From the NCBI GenBank assembly GCA_937902455.1, contig CALELI010000151.1:1-14791 (forward strand): 14,791 nt of DNA, read 5' to 3'. Below are positions 8,499 to 14,712 of the stretch, one piece after another. Origin of the DNA: an uncultured Prevotellaceae bacterium. Its GTDB lineage: Bacteria > Bacteroidota > Bacteroidia > Bacteroidales > Bacteroidaceae. A model generated the notes under the pieces. It ran no database searches. It was not told the DNA's origin and saw nothing but the letters and a program-made list of their open reading frames with translations. The first letter of the stretch is position 1. The number at the start of each line of letters is the position of its first letter. A program made the position numbers and the translations under genes.

Positions 8499-10452
8499 AG
8501 CTTTTCACGTCTCTGCAGAAGAAGTAGAACCACCAGAAGTTGTCGCCGTATGCGGCCTTCATGGCTTCGCCCACCTGGCTGGCGTCCATTCCCTGACGGA
8601 GCAGCGACTGCGACATCTGCTGGAATCCGTTGTACCTTGTCTTGATGTCCTCGTCGAAAGGCATCTTGCTGATGTCCACCTCATGTTCCAGGTTACCGTA
8701 GAGGAATGCAGCCTCCTGATAGATTCTTGGCATTGGCTCGCCCTGATGGAGGTTGGCATAGAGGAAGAATCGAGGCCAGAACAGCTGAATGTCCTTGCAG
8801 ATGCATGCAAAGTTGAGAGTCACCTCGTTGAGCAGCTTGCTGTCCTTGTTCTGGGTGTGGCTGAAGTAGTTGAGCAGGTAGAGCTCCACCAGTCCTTCGT
8901 CGCCGTCGAGCACACTTCCGCAGTGGTCGTAGATTTCCTTTGTGAATGCAAACTCAGGATATTTGGTGCTGTCGCCCACCAGTGCTATGTTGTCGGTCAG
9001 AGGCTCGTACTTCTCAGCCCATTCCTTGTGGAAGGTAGTCGATTTCAGCAGTTCTATGTATTTCTTTGCCAGTTTCGTCTCGCCTGCAATGAGGGCTGCG
9101 AGAGTCAGGGTCTTGGCACCAGTCACACTCAGACCATATTCCACCTCGTTCTCGATGCTCCATCTCGTCGCGAAGTTCTCCTTGCCGTAGTTCATGTAGA
9201 GGATAGGTCCGCAAGTCTGTACGAGGTGTACCTGGAGTGAGTCTGGCTGTGCGGGAGCAATACCGCCGTTGTTGTATGATGTGAACTTATATCCGAACTG
9301 GCCCTTGTACATCAGTGCAAGGTTCTTGAAGAGCACGATTTCCCTTGTAGGCTCTCCAGGGTTGCTGGCAGCCTCGTCGAGTACGTCGTCCCATCGCTGT
9401 TCGGTCACTGCCCTGTGCATACGCAGCTCTGAATGGTAGTTCCAGTCATCGATGTTCGCATGCCATACACCCAGTCCGCAGAGCAGTGCAATGATGATGC
9501 CCGACACCGTCTCGCTTGTCTTCACCTTCCTCTCCGTCTGTCCGTCCTTCGGATAGAACGATGCAAGGAGGATGACCATCAGGGCAGCTATGGCGAAAGG
9601 CACACTCATGATGAGCGAAGTCAGCTGGTCGTTCTGGAAGAGAGGGAATCCCACTGTCCATGCATCCTCAATCCTGAACTGAGAGTAGCAACCGTAAGCC
9701 ACCTTCGGTACGAAGATAAGGAGCACCAGTGCCAGCAGCCACCATGAGTCCGTGTAGAAGCAGAACTTCCTTCCCGTTCTTGCCGTCGTACCTATGATTG
9801 CCATGGCGATGAGGCCTATCAGGCTCCACCAGCTGAGAAGCAGATAGCCGGCCATGGCGAAGACAACCATGTAGAGGCTCTTGCTGCCGAGCAGCACCAA
9901 GCTTCTCTTCTCGTCCTTGATGGAGAACAGCTTTGCCCATCCCCACAGGGTCCACATCATGACCACGAACCCGATAGTCTCCCTGAACCAGTATCCTGGA
10001 ATCTTCAGGTAGTAAATCCAGTAGGCAATGTCAATTTCGCTCGCCAGCAGTGCACAGACCGGAATCAGTGCCAGGGCCGACCATGCACCCTTCAGCCTGA
10101 AAGTCTGAACCGTCAGTACATAGCCTATGAGCCACAGGCCTATGAGCATCAGTGCACCGAGAGCCGGATAATAGAAATACTGAGCGAGGTAACAGCCAGC
10201 CCAGGCGATGAAACCGCCAGGCACAGCCATTCGCTCGTGGAAGAACTCGTCGCTGTCGAGGAAGATAGTCCTGTCCTGCACGCCCCAGAGATAGTCGCTG
10301 TTCTTCCCCACAAGCATGATGAAGGCAAATACGGCGAAAGCCGCTCCGAACACCACAGGCATCACCCACTGGCCGTTTGCCTTCAGCCAGCTTTCCTTCG
10401 GCGCCTTTGCCGGAGCAACAGCAACCTTCGGTGTCTTAGTTTCTTTCTTCAT
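8494..10452 (-). CDS. Polytopic membrane protein A (DUF6057-like), paralogue of 5030-6835
   Basis: A 652-residue protein from the ATG at 10452; an in-frame TTG at 10479 is less likely. It opens with a Lys/Ala/Pro-rich cytoplasmic stretch of about 28 residues that paralogue B lacks. About eight to ten membrane helices follow, to around residue 310, then a soluble helical half. Shared motifs are DYLWGVQ (53-59), VPGG (77-80), GCYLAQYFYYP (86-96), YSQFRIEDAW, LRMHRAV..QRWDDVLDE, STTFHKEWA, and an aromatic C-terminus containing FWWFYFF. The first helices and the PGG region loosely recall polytopic glycosyltransferase-like proteins, but I see no catalytic signature. The family is tentatively DUF6057 from recall. 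It precedes the haem lipoprotein gene by 33 bases. Confidence 0.86.
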   Translation of the reverse strand: MKKETKTPKVAVAPAKAPKESWLKANGQWVMPVVFGAAFAVFAFIMLVGKNSDYLWGVQDRTIFLDSDEFFHERMAVPGGFIAWAGCYLAQYFYYPALGALMLIGLWLIGYVLTVQTFRLKGAWSALALIPVCALLASEIDIAYWIYYLKIPGYWFRETIGFVVMMWTLWGWAKLFSIKDEKRSLVLLGSKSLYMVVFAMAGYLLLSWWSLIGLIAMAIIGTTARTGRKFCFYTDSWWLLALVLLIFVPKVAYGCYSQFRIEDAWTVGFPLFQNDQLTSLIMSVPFAIAALMVILLASFYPKDGQTERKVKTSETVSGIIIALLCGLGVWHANIDDWNYHSELRMHRAVTEQRWDDVLDEAASNPGEPTREIVLFKNLALMYKGQFGYKFTSYNNGGIAPAQPDSLQVHLVQTCGPILYMNYGKENFATRWSIENEVEYGLSVTGAKTLTLAALIAGETKLAKKYIELLKSTTFHKEWAEKYEPLTDNIALVGDSTKYPEFAFTKEIYDHCGSVLDGDEGLVELYLLNYFSHTQNKDSKLLNEVTLNFACICKDIQLFWPRFFLYANLHQGEPMPRIYQEAAFLYGNLEHEVDISKMPFDEDIKTRYNGFQQMSQSLLRQGMDASQVGEAMKAAYGDNFWWFYFFCRDVKSY

Positions 10453-10500
10453 TATATTTATTGATTTGTTTATTGTCAATTGTTAACTAATAATTCATTG

Positions 10501-10528
10501 TTAACTGTTAACTGATAACTGATAACTA
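10501..10528. repeat. Heptamer array (TTAACTG/ATAACTG-type)
   Basis: Four period-7 units, TTAACTG twice, ATAACTG and ATAACTA, are followed by ATAATGG. A related GTTAACTA lies at 10482-10489. The array overlaps the 3' end of the upstream 117-residue gene, whose final SYQLSVNS and TAA stop are read from the repeat units. Confidence 0.85.
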
Positions 10529-10854
10529 ATAATGGCTTCGACGATCGTCTGCCTTTCCCCTCCGTTCACATCGAACGAGCAGTAGTGCAGGTCGATGTCG
10601 CCTGTCATCTTGCAACCAAGTGACTTCAGCGCACTCGAGATGTCTGCCACACACTCGTCGCATTCCTCCACCGTCAGGGCATTACTGCCCAGCCTTACCA
10701 GCATCATGTACGGAATAGTTCCGTACTTCGTCGTGATACACTCACTGGCAACCGGATAGTCCGTGCTGCAGTCCACATCCTTCATCCTTACCGAAGCTCC
10801 GTCGGTAGCCATGACTATGAATATGTTTTGTCTGCGTTCTTCTGCCATAAGCAT
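10501..10854 (-). CDS. Small hypothetical protein heading the minus-strand cluster
   Basis: I do not recognise the family. The frame gives 117 residues from ATG 10854 or 115 from ATG 10848. The later start (MAEERRQNIF) looks more natural, and the earlier one is formed at the edge of an inverted-repeat element. The protein is soluble, with no signal peptide or membrane helix. It alternates beta-like segments (NIFIVMATDG, IPYMMLVRLG) with a Cys-rich acidic helix (TVEECDECVADISSALKSLGC). The six or so cysteines include an ECDEC pair that might bind a metal or form a disulfide; this is inference. The last eight residues are encoded by a heptamer array and are probably not ancestral. It lies 48 bases upstream of membrane protein A on the same strand. 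Confidence 0.7.
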   Translation of the reverse strand: MLMAEERRQNIFIVMATDGASVRMKDVDCSTDYPVASECITTKYGTIPYMMLVRLGSNALTVEECDECVADISSALKSLGCKMTGDIDLHYCSFDVNGGERQTIVEAIISYQLSVNS

Positions 10855-10855
10855 T

Positions 10856-10874
10856 AAGGGGTGTTCTATTAATT
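10856..10874 (+). repeat. Left terminal inverted repeat of the MITE-like element
   Basis: This 19-base arm is the exact reverse complement of 11041-11059. Its outer edge is two bases from the ATG at 10854. The TAA stop of the internal 47-codon ORF (10869-10871) lies inside it. Confidence 0.9.
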
Positions 10875-11012
10875 ACATTTTAGGTGATTTTGAGATTTTT
10901 CTTTAGCAGGTTGCTGTTCTGAGTGAAGGAGCGATGCGGGCATCGTGACTGAATGAAGGACAGCAAGATGCAAAGAAAAAGCCAAAAGCATCAAAATAGC
11001 AATAACACCCAT
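10869..11012 (-). CDS. Possible 47-residue small protein inside the inverted-repeat element
   Basis: An uninterrupted minus-strand frame runs from ATG 11012 to TAA 10869-10871. The product begins with a hydrophobic stretch of about 20 residues (MGVIAILMLLAFSLHLAVL). A polar, basic tail follows (SEQQPAKEKSQNHLKCN), so it looks like a single-pass membrane peptide or a signal-bearing peptide. The 28 bases before the ATG are AT-rich and include AAAGAATTAACGAA, similar to a Bacteroidetes leader. The frame almost fills the element and ends in its terminal repeat. It also passes through the central hairpin, so it may be a chance reading of a structured non-coding sequence. I recognise no family. Confidence 0.3.
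   Translation of the reverse strand: MGVIAILMLLAFSLHLAVLHSVTMPASLLHSEQQPAKEKSQNHLKCN
10896..10980. repeat. Central imperfect hairpin of the inverted-repeat element
   Basis: TTTTTCTTT at 10896-10904 pairs with AAAGAAAAA at 10972-10980. TTGCTGT (10911-10917) pairs with ACAGCAA (10960-10966). CGATGC (10932-10937) pairs with GCATCG (10940-10945). All three are nested around one centre near 10938. The bases between the outer and inner stems do not pair well. Either strand, if transcribed, should fold. Confidence 0.65.
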
Positions 11013-11040
11013 AGTTCGTTAATTCTTTATTTTTGCGGGG

Positions 11041-11059
11041 AATTAATAGAACACCCCTT
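11041..11059 (-). repeat. Right terminal inverted repeat of the MITE-like element
   Basis: This 19-base arm is the exact reverse complement of 10856-10874. It is followed by AT-rich intergenic sequence (11060-11204) in which I see no gene. Confidence 0.9.
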
Positions 11060-11204
11060 TACTATAATGTCCAACAAAATTTATGCCAAATAAATTTACT
11101 AATCAGACTTTTGCTGCTAACGAGATATATCCAGTCATAAATTATACGTGTGTCAAACGACATTGCTATAATTATCATAAGATAATTTCACATTTTTGGA
11201 TTTC

Positions 11205-11238
11205 ATTGCAATAATCTCATATAAAATGACTAACTTTG
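11205..11238 (+). promoter_or_regulatory. Predicted Bacteroidetes promoter for the nucleotidase/MiaA-like operon
   Basis: TAACTTTG at 11231-11238 matches the Bacteroidetes -7 consensus TAnnTTTG exactly. ATTG at 11205-11208, 22 bases upstream, is a three-of-four match to the -33 TTTG box. Transcription would begin near 11245, giving a leader of about 13 bases before the ATG at 11258. Confidence 0.6.
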
Positions 11239-11257
11239 TAGTCAAATTAGGCACATA

Positions 11258-12976
11258 ATGGATAATATTAGGAAATTAAGAATAATATTCACGTCAGACA
11301 TTCATGGTAATTACTTCCCTTATGACTTCAGGCATGAGCGCTGGAGCAAAGGCAGTCTACAAAGAGTGCACGCCTTTGTTGCTCAGCAAGTGAAACGATA
11401 TGCCGGCAGTTTCATACTGATTGACGGAGGTGACATGCTTCAAGGAGAGCCGACTTCGTATTATTTTAATTTCGTTGCCAAGAATAAACGCCACAAAGTA
11501 GCCGACATGTGCAATTTTATCGGATATGATGTCGGTGTGATAGGCAATCATGACATCGAGACAGGACATCAGGTCTTTGACTCATTTGTACGTGACTGTA
11601 ACTTCCCAATACTTGGGGCAAATGCTGTCCGGGAGGATAACGGCCTACCCTATTTTGAGCCATACACAATTTTCAAGCGAAGTGGCATAAAGATTGCAGT
11701 CATTGGGTTCATTACGCCAGCTATCCCACATTGGATTCCGAAACAGACTTGGTCAGGCATAGTATTTGAGGACATCAAGGAAAGTGCAGCCAAGTGGGTG
11801 AAGCACGTAAAAGAGACGCATAATCCGGATTTCATCATCGGACTCTTCCATTCAGGCATGGACGAGGGCATAATCACCCCCGAATACCATGAAAATGCCA
11901 CACGCGAGACAGTAAGTTCCGTTGATGGTTTCGACCTGGTTCTTTATGGGCATGATCATACAAGCAACATGGAGGAAATAGAAAGTCCGTCAGGGAAGAG
12001 TGTGCTTTGTGTAAATCCAGGAAGTTATGCACAGTGTGTAGCTGAGGTGCAAGTGAAATTCAACATTGACAGCAACGGTCAAGTGAAGAACTATGACCAG
12101 GTGTGCAATCTCTGCTTCATTGGCACCATGAATAATCAGCATGCACGTGAATTCCAGACACACTTCTATAAGGATTTCAATGCTGTCCAGCAATTCTCCT
12201 CCGAAAAAATCGGAAATCTTGATGGCAACCTGGATATATCAGAAGCATATTTTGGAGCTTCATCATATATTGACCTCATTCAAAGGCTACAGTTATATGT
12301 GTCAAAGGCGGATATTTCATTTGCCGCCCCATTGTTCTTTAACGCCGCAATCAACGCAGGTGACATTAAGATAAGCGATTTATTTAATCTGTACAGATTC
12401 GAGGACAGACTTTACACCATCAAGCTTTACGGGTATGAGATAAAGAATTATCTCGAGATGAGTTACGCCTATTGGATTAATCAGATGACATCACCTGAAG
12501 ATGAACTGCTCCAGATGTGCCCCATGAAGAAGAATCCGGCTCGAAGGGGATTCAAGAACTTCCTGGTCAAGTTCGATTCTGCAGCAGGAATTATCTATGA
12601 GGTTGACGTACGTAAGGGTGACGGGGAAAGGATTATCATCAAACAGATGGCAAACGGAAAGCCTTTTGATCCAAATGCAATGTATACTGTTGCCATGACG
12701 GCTTATCGCTCGAATGGTGGTGGGGAATTACTGACAAAAGGAGCCGGACTGACAAAAGAACAGATTACAGAACGCATAATCAGTTCCACCAGCAGAGATA
12801 TCCGATACTATCTCATGACTTATGTAAAGGAAAAGGGCAACATAGTCCCTACTCCACTTAACCACTGGAAGTTCATACCCGAAGATTGGGTTGAGCAGGC
12901 CAAGAAGAGAGAAAAGGAACTATTATTCGGTGACAGCAAGGCCGTGCGCGAAGTAGAAGTGGAAGACAGGACATGA
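11258..12976 (+). CDS. UshA-like metallophosphatase/5'-nucleotidase family protein
   Basis: A 572-residue two-domain protein of the bifunctional metallophosphatase/5'-nucleotidase family. The N-terminal phosphoesterase domain shows Asp14 and His16 (SDIHGN), Asp59 (DGGD), Asn97 and His98 (GNHD), His198 (LFHSG), and His232 and His234 (GHDH). The C-terminal nucleotide-binding domain includes LYTIKLYGYEIKNYLEMSYAYW and YRSNGGGELL (483-492). It should hydrolyse phosphomonoesters of nucleotides or a related phosphorylated compound. Unlike periplasmic UshA and CpdB it has no signal peptide: the first beta strand begins at residue 7, so it is probably cytoplasmic. The stop overlaps the start of the MiaA-like gene by four bases (ATGA), suggesting coupled expression. 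The exact substrate is not readable. Confidence 0.9.
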   Translation: MDNIRKLRIIFTSDIHGNYFPYDFRHERWSKGSLQRVHAFVAQQVKRYAGSFILIDGGDMLQGEPTSYYFNFVAKNKRHKVADMCNFIGYDVGVIGNHDIETGHQVFDSFVRDCNFPILGANAVREDNGLPYFEPYTIFKRSGIKIAVIGFITPAIPHWIPKQTWSGIVFEDIKESAAKWVKHVKETHNPDFIIGLFHSGMDEGIITPEYHENATRETVSSVDGFDLVLYGHDHTSNMEEIESPSGKSVLCVNPGSYAQCVAEVQVKFNIDSNGQVKNYDQVCNLCFIGTMNNQHAREFQTHFYKDFNAVQQFSSEKIGNLDGNLDISEAYFGASSYIDLIQRLQLYVSKADISFAAPLFFNAAINAGDIKISDLFNLYRFEDRLYTIKLYGYEIKNYLEMSYAYWINQMTSPEDELLQMCPMKKNPARRGFKNFLVKFDSAAGIIYEVDVRKGDGERIIIKQMANGKPFDPNAMYTVAMTAYRSNGGGELLTKGAGLTKEQITERIISSTSRDIRYYLMTYVKEKGNIVPTPLNHWKFIPEDWVEQAKKREKELLFGDSKAVREVEVEDRT

Positions 12977-13713
12977 CAAAACTGATTACCATACTCGGAC
13001 CGACAGCATGTGGAAAGACCACGTTTGCAGCATATCTTGCTAAAGAATTAGCAGGTGAGATTATCAGTGCTGACAGTCGTCAGGTCTACCGAGGTATGGA
13101 TATTGGTACGGGTAAGGATATTGCCGACTATACAATAGACGGACAGCAGATTCCCTACCATTTGATTGACATCGTTGATGCAGGAGAAAGATATAGCGTA
13201 TATCAGTTCCAGCATGATTTCCACGAAGCATATAATGACATACTATCACGCGGGAAGCAGCCCATTCTCTGTGGCGGTACTGGACTATACATCGAAAGCA
13301 TACTGAAGAACTACGAATTCGATGGCCGTGAAATGCCAAGCGTTGACAGCCTGATTATCGGCCTCATGATTGACAGAGACCTTCGAAGAGAGAAAATATC
13401 CAAGAGACTCCGCCAGCGTCTCGATGAAGGCATGGTTGACGAAGTACAGACTTTACTGGACAAAGGAGTCAGCCCGGAACGACTCATCAGATATGGATTG
13501 GAATATAAATATGTCACACTCTATTTGCTTGGACAGCTGAAATATGAAGAGATGGTCTCGTTGCTGGAAATTGCTATACATCAGTTCGCAAAGCGCCAGA
13601 TGACATGGTTTCGAGGCATGGAAGAAAGAAGAGGAATTAAAATTCATTGGATAAATATTGAAAAAACTCTTGAAGAACGAACCAAGTTCGTAAAGAATTT
13701 ATTAACTTTGTAA
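12973..13713 (+). CDS. Short MiaA-like tRNA dimethylallyltransferase
   Basis: A 246-residue homologue of MiaA, which transfers a dimethylallyl group to N6 of A37 in tRNA. Visible motifs are the P-loop GPTACGKT (9-16), DSRQVYRGMDIGT (34-46), GGTGLYIESIL (101-111), and FAKRQMTWFR (205-214). Typical MiaA proteins are about 300-316 residues. Here GGTGLY is followed within about 30 residues by the LRREKISKRLRQRL helix. About 60-70 residues of the helical insert, including the usual NDPxRxxRALE segment, are therefore missing. That insert contacts the tRNA anticodon stem, so the substrate may differ from a standard tRNA. The start is fixed by the ATGA overlap with the nucleotidase. It may be a second MiaA paralogue. 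Confidence 0.85.
   Translation: MTKLITILGPTACGKTTFAAYLAKELAGEIISADSRQVYRGMDIGTGKDIADYTIDGQQIPYHLIDIVDAGERYSVYQFQHDFHEAYNDILSRGKQPILCGGTGLYIESILKNYEFDGREMPSVDSLIIGLMIDRDLRREKISKRLRQRLDEGMVDEVQTLLDKGVSPERLIRYGLEYKYVTLYLLGQLKYEEMVSLLEIAIHQFAKRQMTWFRGMEERRGIKIHWINIEKTLEERTKFVKNLLTL
13703..13710 (+). promoter_or_regulatory. Candidate -7 promoter box for serC
   Basis: TAACTTTG matches TAnnTTTG and lies within the last codons of the MiaA-like gene, about 30 bases before the serC ATG. No convincing TTTG box lies 19-22 bases upstream, so this is weaker than the promoter at 11205-11238. It would let serC be transcribed independently. Confidence 0.4.
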
Positions 13714-13740
13714 CACATTTAGCGTAAAATAATTGTTTTT

Positions 13741-14712
13741 ATGAAAAAAATCAACTTCAATGCAGGTCCATCTATCCTCCCAAGAGAGGTGATTGAGGCT
13801 ACTGCTGCAGCATGTTTGGACTTTAACGGTTCAGGTCTTTCACTTATGGAAATCAGCCATAGAGCAAAGGATTTCCAGCCAGTTGTTGATGAAGCTGTTG
13901 CTCTTTTCAAGGAGTTGCTTCAGATTCCAGAAGGTTATTCGGTCATCTTCCTCGGTGGTGGTGCAAGTACTCAGTTCTGTATGGTACCTTTCAATTTCCT
14001 CGAGAAGAAGGCTGCATATCTCAATACCGGTGTATGGGCAAAGAAAGCCATGAAGGAAGCAAAGAACTTCGGTGAAGTCGTGGAAGTTGCATCAAGCGCA
14101 GAATCAATTTATTCCTATATTCCAAAGGACTATACAATTCCTGCAGATGCAGACTATTTCCACATCACCACTAATAACACTATTTACGGAACAGAAATTC
14201 GCAAGGAACTTGATTCTCCTGTTCCTATGATTGCAGATATGAGTTCAGATATCTTCTCCCGTCCAATTGACGTGAGCAAGTATAACTGTATCTATGGTGG
14301 TGCCCAGAAGAATCTCTCAATGGCAGGTGTCACCTTCGTCATCGTCAAGAATGATGCTGTCGGCAAGGTTAGCAGAACCATCCCTACCATGCTCAACTAT
14401 CAGACACATATCGATGGTGGAAGTATGTTCAACACACCTCCTGTAGTTCCTATCTATTGTGCTCTTCAGAACCTGAAGTGGATAAAGAAGATGGGCGGTG
14501 TAGAAGCTATGGACAAGCGTGCTCACGAGCGTGCAGAACTTCTCTACACAGAAATCGACCGTAACAAGTTGTTCCGCGCCACGGTTTCCGAGAAGGCCGA
14601 CCGTTCCTATATGAATATTTGCTTTGTAATCAACTTCGTTTTCAAAATAAGGTGCATACTCTATTTCTGTTTTATCCGGCCTTTTATAGTTTTTCAGTCT
14701 TTCTTGCATTAA
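13741..14712 (+). CDS. serC: Phosphoserine aminotransferase, C-terminus replaced
   Basis: PLP-dependent phosphoserine aminotransferase of serine biosynthesis, which converts 3-phosphohydroxypyruvate and glutamate to phosphoserine and 2-oxoglutarate. It begins NFNAGPSILP, shows SGLSLMEISHR (31-41) and GGGASTQF (72-79), and has the PLP lysine at Lys190 in GGAQKNLSMAG. A full Bacteroidetes SerC is about 355 residues. Here the match is good to MNICFVIN (291-298, base 14634), after which 25 unrelated hydrophobic residues (FVFKIRC...) follow to a stop at 14712. The missing 55-60 residues include the usual GHRSVGG-type C-terminal region, so the encoded enzyme should not be functional. The break coincides with a reverse-strand peptidase fragment. 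Confidence 0.92.
   Translation: MKKINFNAGPSILPREVIEATAAACLDFNGSGLSLMEISHRAKDFQPVVDEAVALFKELLQIPEGYSVIFLGGGASTQFCMVPFNFLEKKAAYLNTGVWAKKAMKEAKNFGEVVEVASSAESIYSYIPKDYTIPADADYFHITTNNTIYGTEIRKELDSPVPMIADMSSDIFSRPIDVSKYNCIYGGAQKNLSMAGVTFVIVKNDAVGKVSRTIPTMLNYQTHIDGGSMFNTPPVVPIYCALQNLKWIKKMGGVEAMDKRAHERAELLYTEIDRNKLFRATVSEKADRSYMNICFVINFVFKIRCILYFCFIRPFIVFQSFLH

Larger units (their letters stand above)
10856..11059. mobile_element. MITE-like element with perfect terminal inverted repeats
   Basis: The sequence AAGGGGTGTTCTATTAATT at 10856-10874 is repeated perfectly in inverted orientation at 11041-11059, bounding 204 bases. If the repeats are taken as 18 bp (10857-10874 and 11041-11058), a TTA lies directly outside each end, a possible 3-bp target duplication; three bases can match by chance. 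Inside is an imperfect hairpin centred near 10938 and a 47-codon ORF on the minus strand. No transposase is present, so if mobile it would depend on an enzyme elsewhere. IS5-like elements often have GGGG-rich ends and short duplications, but the family is a guess. The element abuts the start codon at 10854. Confidence 0.72.

Noticed and set aside
8185..9240. A 351-codon open frame on the plus strand
   Set aside because: It lies antisense to the haem lipoprotein and membrane protein A, both supported by family motifs, and its translation has no recognisable domain. It is a shadow of biased codons on the other strand.
11028..11035. TATTTTTG inside the inverted-repeat element as a plus-strand promoter
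   Set aside because: It matches TAnnTTTG, but no TTTG box lies 19-22 bases upstream and no gene starts nearby; the stronger match at 11231-11238 serves the plus-strand operon.
11067..11093. Eight-codon frame MSNKIYAK in the intergenic region
   Set aside because: Too short to distinguish from chance, with no supporting promoter or attenuator structure.
14317..14709. A 130-codon minus-strand frame taken as one gene
   Set aside because: Only its first part (to about 14614) is peptidase-like; the rest is simply antisense to serC. It is a fusion across the junction and not a natural gene.
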